Source: Erythrobacter sp. (GTDB lineage Bacteria > Pseudomonadota > Alphaproteobacteria > Sphingomonadales > Sphingomonadaceae). Taken from it: a DNA stretch of 64,000 nt. The notes below the pieces were generated by a model. That model was not told where the DNA came from. It searched no databases and saw only the letters and a program-made list of their open reading frames with translations. The stretch's first letter is position 1. Each line of letters starts with the position of its first letter. Made by a program: the position numbers and the translations under genes. This document shows, in pieces, positions 43,231 to 53,508 of this stretch. The DNA is taken from positions 2,830,425 through 2,894,424 of the forward strand of contig NZ_CP050265.1 in the NCBI RefSeq assembly GCF_011765465.1. The letters are read 5' to 3'.

Positions 43231-44025
43231 TCAGGTCAGGCTTGCCAGTCCCTCCAAATAGGTCGGGTATCGCGGCCTCCACCCCAGTACCCGCTTGGCC
43301 TTGCCGTTCGCGACGCGGCGGTTCTCCATGTAGAAGCCGCGCGCCATTTCGGAGAGGTGCGCCTCTTCCAGCGTTTCGAGCGGCGGCGGTTCGACGCCCA
43401 GCAGGCGGCAGGCGTGTTCGGTCACTTCATTGCCGCTCGCGGGCAGGTCGTCGCCGATATTGTAGGCGCCGGGCGGTGCGTCCTGCGTCAGCGCGGCGAC
43501 CACGGCGCTGGCGATATCGTCGACGTGGATGCGGCTGAAGACCTGTCCCGGCAGGTCGATCCGCCGGGCCTTGCCCTCGCGCACGCGGTCGAGCGCGCTG
43601 CGTCCGGGTCCGTAGATGCCGGGAAGGCGGAACACCCGCGCGCCCATCTCCAGCCACGCAAGGTCCGCTTCGGCGCGGGCGTTGCGGCGGCCTTGCCCGG
43701 ATTGCGCGATGGTCGGTGTGGCCTCGTCTACCCATGCGCCCTGCCGGTCGCCATAGACGCCCGTCGAGGAGAGGTAGAACAGCGGCTTGCCGGAAAGCGC
43801 CTCGCCATAGGCTTCGAGCACCGGGTCGGTTCCGGCGGAGCGGTCGGGCGGGACCGATGAGAGGACATGGCTCGCCTCGCCCAGCGCCGCGAGCACGCCA
43901 GCGCGGTCCGCGAAATCGAGATCGCCCGCGCTCCCCGTCGCCTGCACAGTCCAGCCCTTTTCGCGCAGGCGCGCTGCGATGCGTTTCGCCGTGTAGCCGA
44001 GGCCGAAGATCAACAAATGCGACAT
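43231..44025 (-). CDS. NAD-dependent epimerase/dehydratase-like protein (YeeZ type)
   Basis: A 264-residue extended SDR. The nucleotide motif is FGLGYTAKRIA near the N-terminus and the active-site region is YLSSTGVYGD. The C-terminus has FSRIHVDDIASAV. The close family is E. coli YeeZ, whose substrate is unknown. It is divergent from pepN over a 53-bp gap. Confidence 0.87.
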   Translation of the reverse strand: MSHLLIFGLGYTAKRIAARLREKGWTVQATGSAGDLDFADRAGVLAALGEASHVLSSVPPDRSAGTDPVLEAYGEALSGKPLFYLSSTGVYGDRQGAWVDEATPTIAQSGQGRRNARAEADLAWLEMGARVFRLPGIYGPGRSALDRVREGKARRIDLPGQVFSRIHVDDIASAVVAALTQDAPPGAYNIGDDLPASGNEVTEHACRLLGVEPPPLETLEEAHLSEMARGFYMENRRVANGKAKRVLGWRPRYPTYLEGLASLT

Positions 44026-44078
44026 GGCCCTGCCTCATGCGGTTGGACGCGGTCGCGAATCAATCTAAATCGCGCATC

Positions 44079-46760
44079 ATGGATGCAGCCAAGACCCCGA
44101 CGAACCCCGACGGCAACACCTATGTGGCGGATGCCGCGCCGACCCCGCACGACCCGCCGGTGATACGGCGCGAGGATTACCGGCCCTTTCCGTGGCTTGT
44201 CCCGACCACGCATCTCGCCTTCGAACTCGGCCTCGAAAAGACGCGCGTCACCGCGACCCTTCGCATCGAGCGCAACCCCGCCTCGGGCGAAGCGACGCAG
44301 GAGGTGCGGCTCGACGGCGACGGCCTCACGCCGGAGCGGGTGACGATCGACGGGGCCGAAGTCGCCGATTACCGCATGGACGGGCCGGACCTCGTCCTCA
44401 CGCTTCCGGGCGAGGGGCACGAGGTCGAGGTCGTCACCGAGGTCGACCCCGCCGCCAACACGCAATTGATGGGACTCTACGCCTCGGGCGGGATGCTGTG
44501 CACCCAGTGCGAGGCGGAGGGCTTCCGCCGCATCACCTTCTTCCCCGACCGGCCCGATGTCCTGTCGACCTACACCGTGCGGATGGAGGGACCGAAAGAT
44601 ACCTTCCCGGTCCTGCTCGCCAACGGCAACCGCACGGCGGAAGGCGAGAACGGCGACGGCACGCACTGGGCCGAATGGCACGACCCCTGGCCCAAGCCGT
44701 CCTATCTCTTCGCGCTGGTCGCGGGCGACCTTGTGGCCAATTCCAAGCCCTTCACCACCCGTTCGGGACGCACGGTCGAATGCAATGTCTGGGTCCGCCG
44801 CGAAGACCTCGCGCTGACCGACCACGCGCTCGAATCGCTCCACCGCTCGATGAGGTGGGACGAGGAGACCTTCGGGCGCGAATACGACCTCGACCTCTAC
44901 AACATCGTCGCGGTCTCGGATTTCAACATGGGGGCGATGGAGAACAAGGGGCTCAACGTCTTCAACACGAAATACGTGCTCGCCGACCCCGACACCGCGA
45001 CCGATGCCGATTTCGACGCGGTCGAGGGCGTGATCGCGCACGAATATTTCCACAACTGGTCTGGCAACCGGGTGACCTGCCGCGACTGGTTCCAGCTTTC
45101 GCTCAAAGAGGGCTTCACCGTGCTGCGCGACCAGCTCTTCTCGCAGGACATGAGAGGCGAGGCGGTCAAGCGGATCGAGGACGTGCGCATCCTGCGCGCC
45201 GCGCAGTTTCCCGAGGACGCGGGCCCGCTCGCCCACCCCATCCGGCCCGACAGCTACCGCGAGATCAGCAACTTCTACACCGCGACCGTCTACAACAAGG
45301 GCGCCGAGGTGATCCGCATGATGCGGACCATGGCGGGCGTGGAGCGGTTCCGGGCCGGCACCGACCTCTATTTCGACCGCCACGACGGCGAGGCCGCGAC
45401 CTGCGAGGATTTCGTGCGTGCCATCGAGGACGGGGCGGGGCTCGACCTTTCGCAGTTTCGCCTGTGGTATCGGCAGGCCGGCACGCCGCGGGTGAAGGTG
45501 GCCGCCGAAGTGAACGGCGACACGCTCGCGCTGACCCTGACGCAGACCGTGCCCGCCACGCCCGGCCAGCCCGACAAGCAGCCGATGCCGATCCCGCTGC
45601 GCGTCGCGGTCCATTCGCGCGGCAACGCCCCTGACGGCGGCGCGCTGGGCGAGGAACGGCTGGTGGTGCTCGACACCGCGGAGCAGACCTTCGACCTCCC
45701 GCTCGTCGGGCCCGATCCGGTCGTCTCGATCAATCGCGGCTTTTCCGCCCCCGTCATCATCGAGCGCGAGCTGGCGCACGAGGATCTCGTCTTCCTCGCC
45801 GCCCGCGACGACGATCCCTTCGCCCGGTCCGAAGCGATGCAGGAACTCGCGCTCTCGCACCTCGTCGGCGCGGCGAGCGGGGAGCTGTCGGACACCGCCG
45901 CCGCCGAAGGGCGCGCGGCGATCGTCGCGGCGATGCGCGCGGTGCTCGCGGACGGCGATCTCGACGATGCGATGCGCGGCGAGCTGATGCTGCTGCCGAG
46001 CGAGACCTACCTCTTCGAAGCCATGGCCTCGCGCAGCGGCAAGGCCGATCCCGGCGCGATCCACCGCGAGCGCGAGGCGCTCAAGGCCGCGCTCGGCAGC
46101 GAACTGGCGGGCGAGCTCGCAGCGATCCACGAGCGCGCGAGCGGCATCGCCTTCGATGCGCCCGAGGGTCGCGGCGCGCGCAAGGTCAAGACGCAGGCGC
46201 TCGTCCTGATCGCCGCAGCCGACCCGGCCAAGGCCGCCCGCCTTGCCGCCGCGCAATACGATGCCGCCGACAACATGACCGACCGGCAGGGCGCGCTGAT
46301 GGTCCTCGCAGGGCTCGACTGCCCCGAGCGCGAAGAGCGGCTCGCCGCCTTCTACGAGCGGTTCCGGGGCAATGCGCTGGTGATCGACAAATGGTTCACC
46401 CTGCAGGCGCTCTCGCTCCACCCGGACGTGATCGAACAGGTCCGCGCGCTTTCGGGCCATCCCGATTTTACTCTCAAGAACCCCAACCGCCTGCGCTCGC
46501 TCTACATGGCCTTCGCGGGCAATCCGCAGGGCTTTCACGACGCGAGCGGGGAGGGGTACCGGATGATCGCCGATGTCATCATAGAGGTCGACCGGATCAA
46601 TCCGCAGACCGCGGCGCGCTTCGTCTCCCCGCTGGGGCGCTGGCGGCGGATCGAGCCGGGGCGCGCCGCGCTGATGAAGGGCGAGCTCGAACGCATCCTC
46701 GCCGCGGGCAACCTGTCGCGCGACACCTATGAACAGGTGACGCGCAGCCTCGAGGACTGA
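44079..46760 (+). CDS. pepN: Aminopeptidase N (M1 family)
   Basis: An 893-residue zinc metallopeptidase that trims N-terminal residues from peptides in the cytoplasm. It has the substrate-binding GAMEN motif (MGAMENKGLN) and the zinc site HEYFHNW with the third ligand Glu in SLKEGF. The catalytic domain is followed by a long helical region typical of bacterial PepN. The ATG at 44079 (MDAAKT) gives the normal length. pgeF follows after two bases. Confidence 0.95.
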   Translation: MDAAKTPTNPDGNTYVADAAPTPHDPPVIRREDYRPFPWLVPTTHLAFELGLEKTRVTATLRIERNPASGEATQEVRLDGDGLTPERVTIDGAEVADYRMDGPDLVLTLPGEGHEVEVVTEVDPAANTQLMGLYASGGMLCTQCEAEGFRRITFFPDRPDVLSTYTVRMEGPKDTFPVLLANGNRTAEGENGDGTHWAEWHDPWPKPSYLFALVAGDLVANSKPFTTRSGRTVECNVWVRREDLALTDHALESLHRSMRWDEETFGREYDLDLYNIVAVSDFNMGAMENKGLNVFNTKYVLADPDTATDADFDAVEGVIAHEYFHNWSGNRVTCRDWFQLSLKEGFTVLRDQLFSQDMRGEAVKRIEDVRILRAAQFPEDAGPLAHPIRPDSYREISNFYTATVYNKGAEVIRMMRTMAGVERFRAGTDLYFDRHDGEAATCEDFVRAIEDGAGLDLSQFRLWYRQAGTPRVKVAAEVNGDTLALTLTQTVPATPGQPDKQPMPIPLRVAVHSRGNAPDGGALGEERLVVLDTAEQTFDLPLVGPDPVVSINRGFSAPVIIERELAHEDLVFLAARDDDPFARSEAMQELALSHLVGAASGELSDTAAAEGRAAIVAAMRAVLADGDLDDAMRGELMLLPSETYLFEAMASRSGKADPGAIHREREALKAALGSELAGELAAIHERASGIAFDAPEGRGARKVKTQALVLIAAADPAKAARLAAAQYDAADNMTDRQGALMVLAGLDCPEREERLAAFYERFRGNALVIDKWFTLQALSLHPDVIEQVRALSGHPDFTLKNPNRLRSLYMAFAGNPQGFHDASGEGYRMIADVIIEVDRINPQTAARFVSPLGRWRRIEPGRAALMKGELERILAAGNLSRDTYEQVTRSLED

Positions 46761-46762
46761 AG

Positions 46763-47515
46763 GTGACGCGCTTCGCCATAGAGCGCGCCGAGGCGCTCGA
46801 CGGCGTCCCGCACGGCTTTTTCGGAAGCGCGGGCGGCGCGCACCAGTTCGGATATGGCGGGCCGGGCGAGGCTCAGGCCATCGCCGCGCTGAGGGCCGAA
46901 GCTGCCGAAGCGATCCGGCCCGGCGCGGTGCTGGTCGCGCCGCACCAGGTCCATTCGCCCGATGCCGTGACCGTAACGGAAGGCTGGGAGGATGCCGCCG
47001 AGGGCCGCCCGGTCGCCGATGCGGTGGTGACCGACCGGCCCGGCCTTGCGCTCGGCATCGTCACCGCCGATTGCGCGCCGGTCCTCCTTGCCGACGCGGA
47101 GGCGGGCGTGATCGGCGCGGCCCATGCCGGCTGGCGCGGGGCGAAAGGAGGGGTGATCGCGAATACCCTCGCCGCGATGGAAGCGCTCGGGGCGAACCCC
47201 GCGACCATCGCCGCCGCGATCGGGCCGACCATCGCGCAGCAAAGCTACGAGGTCGACGAGCCCTTCCGCGCCCATTTCGCCGCCGCCGACGAGCCGCATT
47301 TCGCCCCTGCCCCGCCGCGCGAGGGCACACCGCGCTGGCATTTCGACCTGCCGGGCTACGTCGCCGCGCGCCTTACGCAAGCGGGCGTGCGAAAAATAAA
47401 TTATGTTGGCGGGGATACATTCTCACATCAGCAGAGTTACCACTCCTACAGGAGGGCTTCCTCGCTTGGGGAGCCGGGTTACGGGCGTCAGATCAGCGTG
47501 ATCGCGCTGCCCTGA
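46763..47515 (+). CDS. pgeF: Peptidoglycan editing factor/multicopper-like YfiH
   Basis: A 250-residue protein of the YfiH/DUF152 family. The zinc ligands lie in TADCAPVLL and AAHAGWRGA, with a histidine earlier at APHQVHSPDA. Members act as purine nucleoside phosphorylases and clean up misincorporated peptidoglycan precursors. The GTG start at 46763 follows the pepN stop. The last 40 codons (near KINYVGGDTFSHQQSYHSYRR in two parts) are richer in A/T than their surroundings. Confidence 0.9.
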   Translation: MTRFAIERAEALDGVPHGFFGSAGGAHQFGYGGPGEAQAIAALRAEAAEAIRPGAVLVAPHQVHSPDAVTVTEGWEDAAEGRPVADAVVTDRPGLALGIVTADCAPVLLADAEAGVIGAAHAGWRGAKGGVIANTLAAMEALGANPATIAAAIGPTIAQQSYEVDEPFRAHFAAADEPHFAPAPPREGTPRWHFDLPGYVAARLTQAGVRKINYVGGDTFSHQQSYHSYRRASSLGEPGYGRQISVIALP

Positions 47516-47793
47516 CGCGAAAGCGTGAACCGGCTTGCACGTATCCGAACGGGGAATGCTCAAAACAGTGTTGGATTCGTCGTTCTTTCTGGGTAAGGGC
47601 GCGGTTCCGTCGACGATGCGGCACGATGCGTCGTGCCCGGGCAGGCGGTGCCGGGAGACATCTTGAGAGCAGATCGGCAGGCCCCTTGCGGGATCGAGCC
47701 GGCAGCAGAAAAGTTTCGAGAACCAAGCCGCGCCGGGTCGCTTCCCGCTGCGGCGAGGCGGGCAAGACAAGACCAAGGGCAAGGTAGAGACAC
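47516..47793 (+). promoter_or_regulatory. petA leader region with a perfect hairpin
   Basis: This 278-bp gap precedes the bc1 operon and holds no gene. A perfect 7-bp hairpin (GGCACGA, TGCG loop, TCGTGCC) lies at 47620-47637. It has no T-tract, so a 5'-leader element is as likely as a terminator for pgeF. No convincing -35/-10 pair is seen. The petA ribosome site is AAGGTAGAG just before the ATG. Confidence 0.35.
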
Positions 47794-48378
47794 ATGGCCA
47801 ATTCTGGTGCTGACATGGGTGGGGCCGCGACGGCGGATCCGAACCTGCTGGACGAGGAAGGCGTTCGCCGCCGCGACTGGATCCACATTGCCGCGCTGAG
47901 CGCGGGCGGGGTCGCCGCGATCGGCGCGGTCTACCCGCTGGTGAGCCAGATGGCGCCGTCGGCCGACGTTCTCGCCGCCTCGACCACCGATGTCGACCTC
48001 GCCACGCTCGAACCCGGCATGGCGATCAAGGCGACCTTCCGTTCGCAGCCGCTGTTCGTGCGCCGCCTGACGGCCGAAGAAGTGACCGAGGCCGAGCAGG
48101 TCGACGTCTCGAGCCTGCGCGATCCGCAGTCGCTCGCCGACCGCACCAAGGAAGGCAAGGCCGAATACCTCGTCACGCTGGGCGTTTGCACCCACCTCGG
48201 CTGCGTCCCGCTGGGCGCCGGCCAGGGCGAGGAAAAGGGCGAGTTCGGCGGCTATTTCTGCCCCTGCCACGGGTCGCACTACGACACCGCCGGGCGCATC
48301 CGCAAAGGCCCCGCGCCGACCAATCTCGTCGTGCCGGAATACGAATTCACCTCGGACACCACCATCCGCGTCGGCTGA
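47794..48378 (+). CDS. petA: Ubiquinol-cytochrome c reductase, Rieske iron-sulfur subunit
   Basis: A 194-residue Rieske protein of the bc1 complex, passing electrons from ubiquinol to cytochrome c1. A twin-arginine type signal anchor lies near residues 25-50 (RRRDWIHIAALSAGG). The [2Fe-2S] ligands are in CTHLGC and CPCHGS. It is the first gene of petABC, and the head domain faces the periplasm. Confidence 0.97.
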   Translation: MANSGADMGGAATADPNLLDEEGVRRRDWIHIAALSAGGVAAIGAVYPLVSQMAPSADVLAASTTDVDLATLEPGMAIKATFRSQPLFVRRLTAEEVTEAEQVDVSSLRDPQSLADRTKEGKAEYLVTLGVCTHLGCVPLGAGQGEEKGEFGGYFCPCHGSHYDTAGRIRKGPAPTNLVVPEYEFTSDTTIRVG

Positions 48379-48463
48379 TCGCACGTAACTTCGTGCGGGC
48401 ATTCACCGCCGCCAAGAAACGATAACCGACCCGACCAGCAACGCAGTAACCGAAGAGAACGCC

Positions 48464-49834
48464 ATGAGCTTCGCCTGGGCAAAACAATACGAGCCGAAAT
48501 CCGCTTTCACGAAGTGGATCGACGAGAAATTGCCGGTGCCGCGGCTGGTCTACAACGCGGTGGGTGCGGGCTATCCCGTGCCGCGCAACCTCAACTATAT
48601 GTGGAATTTCGGCGTTCTGGCCGGGTTCTGCCTCATGCTGCAGATCATCACCGGCGTCGTGCTCGCGATGCAATACGAATCCGACACCGGCGTCGCCTTC
48701 GCCTCGGTCGAGCACATCATGCGCAACGTGAACTGGGGCTGGGCGCTGCGCTATGCCCACGCGAACGGGGCGAGCTTCTTCTTCATCGTCATCTACCTGC
48801 ACATCTTCCGCGGCCTGTACTATTCCAGCTACAAGGCTCCGCGCGAGATGATCTGGCTGCTGGGCGTCGTGATCTTCCTGCTGATGATGGCGACCGCCTT
48901 CATGGGCTACGTGCTTCCCTGGGGCCAGATGAGCTTCTGGGGTGCCAAGGTCATCACCGGCCTGTTCGGCGCGATCCCGCTGATCGGCGAGCCGCTGCAG
49001 GTCTGGCTCGTGGGCGGCTATGCCCCGAACGACGCGACCCTTTCGCGCTTCTTCTCGCTCCACTTCCTGCTGCCCTTCGTGATCGCGGGCGTCGTGATCC
49101 TCCACATCTGGGCGCTGCACATCCCGGGTTCGTCGAACCCGACCGGCGTCGAGGTGAAGCAGGAAAGCGACACCGTGCCGTTCCACCCGTACTACACGGC
49201 GAAGGACGGCTTCGGGCTGGGCGTGTTCCTGATCATCTATTCGCTGTTCGTCTTCTTCCTGCCGAACGTGCTGGGCCACCCGGACAACTACATCGAGGCG
49301 AATCCGCTCTCGACCCCGGCGCACATCGTTCCCGAATGGTACTTCCTGCCGTTCTACGCGATCCTGCGCGCTTTCACCGGCGACCTCGCGCTGTTCGGCA
49401 TCACGCTGGTCCCGGCCAAGCTGCTCGGCGTGATCGCGATGTTCGGCTCGATCCTGGTGTGGTTCTTCCTGCCCTGGCTCGACAAGAGCCCGGTGCGCTC
49501 GGGCAGCTATCGCCCGCTGTTCAAGAAGTTCTTCTGGTTCGGCCTCATCCCCTGCATGATCCTGCTGACGATCTGCGGCGGTTCGCCGGCGGAAGAACCC
49601 TGGGTCATCCTGAGCCAGATCGCCACTGCCTATTACTTCCTGCACTTCCTCGTGATCCTGCCGATCGTGAGCCAGATCGAAGTGCCCAAGCCGCTGCCCT
49701 TCTCGATCACCGAGGCGGTGCTCGGCTCGGACGACAAGCCGGGCAGCACGCCGGGCGGCGGCGACAAGCCCGAAGCCGCGGTCAAGCCGCTCCCCGGGAG
49801 CGATCCCGACGGTTCGCTCGCCCCCGCAGAATGA
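48464..49834 (+). CDS. petB: Cytochrome b of the bc1 complex
   Basis: A 456-residue integral membrane diheme cytochrome b. The heme b histidines lie in helix B and helix D (for example [10 protein letters not shown] and [20 protein letters not shown]). The quinol-site motif PEWY is at [14 protein letters not shown] hydrophilic C-terminal tail ([18 protein letters not shown]) extends beyond the last helix. It lies 85 bases after petA. Confidence 0.97.
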   Translation: MSFAWAKQYEPKSAFTKWIDEKLPVPRLVYNAVGAGYPVPRNLNYMWNFGVLAGFCLMLQIITGVVLAMQYESDTGVAFASVEHIMRNVNWGWALRYAHANGASFFFIVIYLHIFRGLYYSSYKAPREMIWLLGVVIFLLMMATAFMGYVLPWGQMSFWGAKVITGLFGAIPLIGEPLQVWLVGGYAPNDATLSRFFSLHFLLPFVIAGVVILHIWALHIPGSSNPTGVEVKQESDTVPFHPYYTAKDGFGLGVFLIIYSLFVFFLPNVLGHPDNYIEANPLSTPAHIVPEWYFLPFYAILRAFTGDLALFGITLVPAKLLGVIAMFGSILVWFFLPWLDKSPVRSGSYRPLFKKFFWFGLIPCMILLTICGGSPAEEPWVILSQIATAYYFLHFLVILPIVSQIEVPKPLPFSITEAVLGSDDKPGSTPGGGDKPEAAVKPLPGSDPDGSLAPAE

Positions 49835-49907
49835 AACCGGTGAGGGGCGGCCCGCGCCGCCCCCGCCCCGCCTTCAACTCGACCCGATAACGAGAAAGAG
49901 TTCGGTC

Positions 49908-50753
49908 ATGACCATCCGCCTCGCAGGCATCATCATCGGCCTCGTGATCACGGGCGTCCTCGTCCTGTGGTCGCTCCTGCCCGGTGCCCTCAATTATTCG
50001 TCGCCGGAAAAGCCGGATTACTACGCCTTCAAGGAAGAGCTGATCGCGCCCGCGGGCGGGTTCTCGTTCGAAGGCCCGCTCGGCAAGTGGGACGAGGCCC
50101 AGCTGCAGCGCGGCTATTCGGTCTACAAGCAGGTCTGCTCGAGCTGCCACTCGCTCAAGTATGTCGCCTTCCGCAACCTTGAGGAAATCGGCTTTTCCGA
50201 AGAGGAAGTCCGCGCCGAGGCGGCGAGCTGGCAGGTTCCGGGCATCGACCCCAACACCGGCGAGGAAGTGCTCGTGCCGGCCAAGCCGACCGACCATTTC
50301 CCGGCGCCCTATCCCAACGAGACCGCGGCACGGCTGGCGAACAACAACGCCTATCCGCCGGACCTTTCGCTCATCACCAAGGCGCGGCCGGACGGCGTTC
50401 ACTACGTCTATTCGCTCAATCTCGGCTACAAGGAGCTCGATCCGGAGCTGCTGGAGAAGACCGGCTTCGAAACGCCCCCGGGCCTCTATGCCAACGTCTA
50501 CTTCCCGAACGTGAACCTCGCCATGCCGCAACAGATCTATGACGGCCTGGTGACCTATCCCGACGGGACCGAAGCGACTGCCGAGCAGATCTCGGCCGAC
50601 GTCACCGCTTTCCTCGCGTGGACGGCGGAGCCCAAGATGATCCAGCGCAAGCAGACCGGCTGGGTCGTGATCGGCTTCCTGCTGTTCATGACGGCGCTGG
50701 CCTTCCTGTCCTACAAGCAGGTCTGGGCCGGGAAGAAGCCCAAGAAGAAATAA
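49908..50753 (+). CDS. petC: Cytochrome c1 of the bc1 complex
   Basis: A 281-residue membrane-anchored c-type cytochrome. The N-terminal signal/anchor is IIIGLVITGVLVLWSLLPG, the heme site is CSSCHSLKYV and the axial methionine is in NLAMPQQIYDG. A C-terminal membrane helix (VVIGFLLFMTALAFLSYKQV) precedes a lysine-rich end. GAAAGAG precedes the ATG. It closes the petABC operon. Confidence 0.97.
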   Translation: MTIRLAGIIIGLVITGVLVLWSLLPGALNYSSPEKPDYYAFKEELIAPAGGFSFEGPLGKWDEAQLQRGYSVYKQVCSSCHSLKYVAFRNLEEIGFSEEEVRAEAASWQVPGIDPNTGEEVLVPAKPTDHFPAPYPNETAARLANNNAYPPDLSLITKARPDGVHYVYSLNLGYKELDPELLEKTGFETPPGLYANVYFPNVNLAMPQQIYDGLVTYPDGTEATAEQISADVTAFLAWTAEPKMIQRKQTGWVVIGFLLFMTALAFLSYKQVWAGKKPKKK

Positions 50754-50791
50754 GCGCGCAGCGCCCCGCGGCGCAGCATTGCAGGCACCGG

Positions 50792-50821
50792 CGCCCCATC
50801 GTCCCTTGCGGATGGTGGGGC
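50792..50821 (+). terminator. Possible terminator hairpin after petC
   Basis: GCCCCATC at 50792-50799 and an imperfect complementary arm ending TGGGGC at 50821 can form a stem with one bulge. No T-run follows within a few bases, so termination is uncertain. Confidence 0.3.
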
Positions 50822-50860
50822 GTCATGCTTTCTAGGGGGCAGCGCAGGCGACGGGGACAG

Positions 50861-51430
50861 ATGATGACCGGGACGACGACCATGGAGCCGCGGCTTTCTC
50901 CGCAAGAGATCAAGGCGCTGGTGCGCACCGTGCCCGACTTTCCCCTGCCCGGCATCCAGTTCCGCGACATCACCACGGTGATCGGCCACCCGCGCGCGCT
51001 CGCCTCGAGCGTGCACCATCTCGCCGACATGGCGAAGGACGGCGGCGCCGAGGACATCGCGGGCATGGAAGCGCGCGGCTTCATCTTCGGGGCGGCGGTT
51101 TCCATTGCGCTCGGCACGGGCTTCATCCCGGTGAGGAAGCCGGGCAAGCTGCCGGTCGAGACGATCCACGTCGAATACGACCTCGAATACGGCAAGGATC
51201 GGCTCGAAATGGACCCGGGCGCGATCCGGCCGGGACAGAAGGTGACGATCGTCGACGACCTCATCGCCACCGGCGGCACGGCGCTCGCCGCGGTCGAACT
51301 GCTGCGGCGCGCGGGCGCGGTGGTCGAGCAGGCGCTGTTCGTGATCGACCTGCCCGACCTCGGCGGCGCGCGCCGCCTGCGCGAAGCCGGCGTCGAGGTC
51401 GGCACGCTGATGGAATTCGAGGGCGACTAG
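50861..51430 (+). CDS. apt: Adenine phosphoribosyltransferase
   Basis: A 189-residue purine salvage enzyme that joins adenine to PRPP. The PRPP-binding motif is VTIVDDLIATGGTA and the family N-terminal block is FPLPGIQFRDITTV. In-frame ATGs at 50861, 50864 and 50882 are all possible; GGGGACAG lies just before the first. It stands alone between petC and the antiporter. Confidence 0.95.
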   Translation: MMTGTTTMEPRLSPQEIKALVRTVPDFPLPGIQFRDITTVIGHPRALASSVHHLADMAKDGGAEDIAGMEARGFIFGAAVSIALGTGFIPVRKPGKLPVETIHVEYDLEYGKDRLEMDPGAIRPGQKVTIVDDLIATGGTALAAVELLRRAGAVVEQALFVIDLPDLGGARRLREAGVEVGTLMEFEGD

Positions 51431-51522
51431 GCCGCAGCAGCCGCCCCTAGCCATTCCGCCGCCCCGGAACGCGCGCGCGCGCGGGGCATTGATCCCACGG
51501 GAGGAGGAGACCGAACCCCGGC

Positions 51523-53454
51523 ATGGAATCGCAAGCACTCGTCATCGCCGCGATCGGCATCCTCGGCATCGGGGCGCAGTGGCTCGCCTGGCGCACGGGC
51601 TGGCCGGCGATCGTCCTGATGCTCGCCGCCGGCTTCCTCGCAGGGCCGGTCGCGGGCGAGCTGGGCTATCGCATCATCGATCCCGAAGCGGCCTTCGGAG
51701 ACCTGCTCGATCCTGCCATCGGCATCGGCGTCGCGCTGATCCTGTTCGAAGGCGGGCTGAGCCTCGACCTCAGGGAATTGCGCGATTCCGGCAGCGCGGT
51801 GTGGCGGCTCGCCACCGTCGGCGTCGCGGTCGGCTGGGCGCTCGGCGCTTTCGCTGCGAACTACATCGCCGGGCTCGCCTGGCCCGTCGCGGTGCTGTTC
51901 GGCGGCATCCTGATCGTCACCGGTCCGACCGTCGTCATCCCGCTGCTGCGACAGGCGAACATCCAGACGAGGCCGAGCAACATCCTCAAGTGGGAAGGGA
52001 TCGTGAACGATCCCACCGGGGCGCTTTGCGCGGTCGTCGCCTATGAATATTTCCGCCGCATCAACGAATTTCCCGACGCGACGCTGGTCGATGTCGTCCC
52101 GCCGCTGATCATCGCCGCGATCATCTCGGGCCTGATCGGCTATGCCGCTGCGCGCGCGGTCGCCTTCGTCTTTCCGCGCGGGGGCATCCCCGAATATCTC
52201 AAGGTCCCCGTCCTGTTCTCGAGCGTGATCGGGGTCTTCGTCTTCACCAACCAGATCGAACACGAGGCAGGGCTGGTCGCGGTGACGGTGATGGGCGTGA
52301 CGCTCGCCAACACCGATTTCACCTCGCTGCGCTCGATCCATCCCTTCAAGGAGAACGTCGCGGTCCTGTTGGTGTCGGGTATCTTCATCCTGCTTTCGGC
52401 CAGCCTGACGCCAGCCGACCTCGCCTATCTCGACCCGCGCGAGCCGGTCGGCCAGCGCTTCGCCCTGTTCATCCTCGTCCTGCTGTTCGTGGTGCGCCCG
52501 GTGACCGTGCTGGTCAGCCTGCTGGGATCGCGCGTGCCTTGGAACGAGCGGCTGTTCGTCGCCTGGATCGCCCCGCGCGGCATCGTGCTGGTCGCGATTT
52601 CGGGCCTGTTCGCGCTGCGCCTCGCCGATCTCGGCTATGGCAGCGGGCAGGTGCTCACCGCCTTGAGCTTCGCCGTGGTCTTCGCGACCGTCGTCGCGCA
52701 CGGCTTCAGCGTCGACATCGTCGCGCGCTGGCTCGGGGTGAAGGGCACTTCGCGCCCCGGCCTGCTGATCGTCGGTTCGACCCCGTGGACCATCGCGCTC
52801 GCCAAGGAGATGCAGGCGCTCAAGACCCCGATCATGATCGTCGATGCGAGCTGGCAGCGGCTCGGCGCCGCGCGGCGCGAGGGGCTGCCCTTCTACCACG
52901 GCGAGATCCTGAACGAGGCGACCGAGCACAATCTCGACCTCTCGCCCTACCAGGTGCTGGTCGCGGCGACCGAGAACGAGGCATACAACGCGCTCGTCTG
53001 CAATGAATTCGCGCACGAGATCGGGCGCGACAGCGTCTACCAGCTGGGCGAAAGCCGCGACGAGAACGACCGCCACTCGCTGCCCGAATCGATCCGCGGG
53101 CGGGCGCTGTTCGAAAGCGGCTTCGGCGTCGACGACGTCCAGGAACGCCAGCAGCAGGGCTGGGTCTTTCGCAAGACCAAGCTGTCCGACGCCTTCGCCT
53201 TCGAGGACGCGCAGCAGAAACTGCCCGACAGCGCCAATATGCTGCTGCTGGTGCGCGAGGGCGGAACGCTGCGCTTTTTCACCCACGCCGCAAGGCCCGA
53301 GCCGCGCGCGGGCGACGTGATCATCTCCTTCTCCCCGCCGCAGCTGAAGACGCCCGAGGAAAAGGCGGCGAAGCGCGCGGTCAAGGAGGCCGGGCGGCAG
53401 AAGGCCGAAGGAAACGCCGAGAAGGGGTCTCCCGGCAAGCCCCAGCCCGGATGA
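51523..53454 (+). CDS. CPA1-type cation:proton antiporter
   Basis: A 643-residue antiporter. About twelve membrane helices come first, with the ion-binding aspartate in WEGIVNDPTGAL and the conserved EGGLSLDLREL segment. The C-terminal ~230 residues form a cytoplasmic region with a Rossmann-like start (GLLIVGSTPWTIALAKEM), similar to TrkA-N domains, ending in a lysine-rich tail. NhaP-like Na+/H+ or K+/H+ exchange is likely. GGGAGGAGG precedes the start. Confidence 0.92.
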   Translation: MESQALVIAAIGILGIGAQWLAWRTGWPAIVLMLAAGFLAGPVAGELGYRIIDPEAAFGDLLDPAIGIGVALILFEGGLSLDLRELRDSGSAVWRLATVGVAVGWALGAFAANYIAGLAWPVAVLFGGILIVTGPTVVIPLLRQANIQTRPSNILKWEGIVNDPTGALCAVVAYEYFRRINEFPDATLVDVVPPLIIAAIISGLIGYAAARAVAFVFPRGGIPEYLKVPVLFSSVIGVFVFTNQIEHEAGLVAVTVMGVTLANTDFTSLRSIHPFKENVAVLLVSGIFILLSASLTPADLAYLDPREPVGQRFALFILVLLFVVRPVTVLVSLLGSRVPWNERLFVAWIAPRGIVLVAISGLFALRLADLGYGSGQVLTALSFAVVFATVVAHGFSVDIVARWLGVKGTSRPGLLIVGSTPWTIALAKEMQALKTPIMIVDASWQRLGAARREGLPFYHGEILNEATEHNLDLSPYQVLVAATENEAYNALVCNEFAHEIGRDSVYQLGESRDENDRHSLPESIRGRALFESGFGVDDVQERQQQGWVFRKTKLSDAFAFEDAQQKLPDSANMLLLVREGGTLRFFTHAARPEPRAGDVIISFSPPQLKTPEEKAAKRAVKEAGRQKAEGNAEKGSPGKPQPG

Positions 53455-53508
53455 CTTATATAGCGCGGGGGGACAAGGCCAAGAAAACGAAACGCACATG
53501 AGGAGCAG

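Noticed and set aside
44010..46538. An 842-residue minus-strand open frame opposite pepN
   Set aside because: pepN has complete GAMEN and HExxH motifs; the opposite frame has none.
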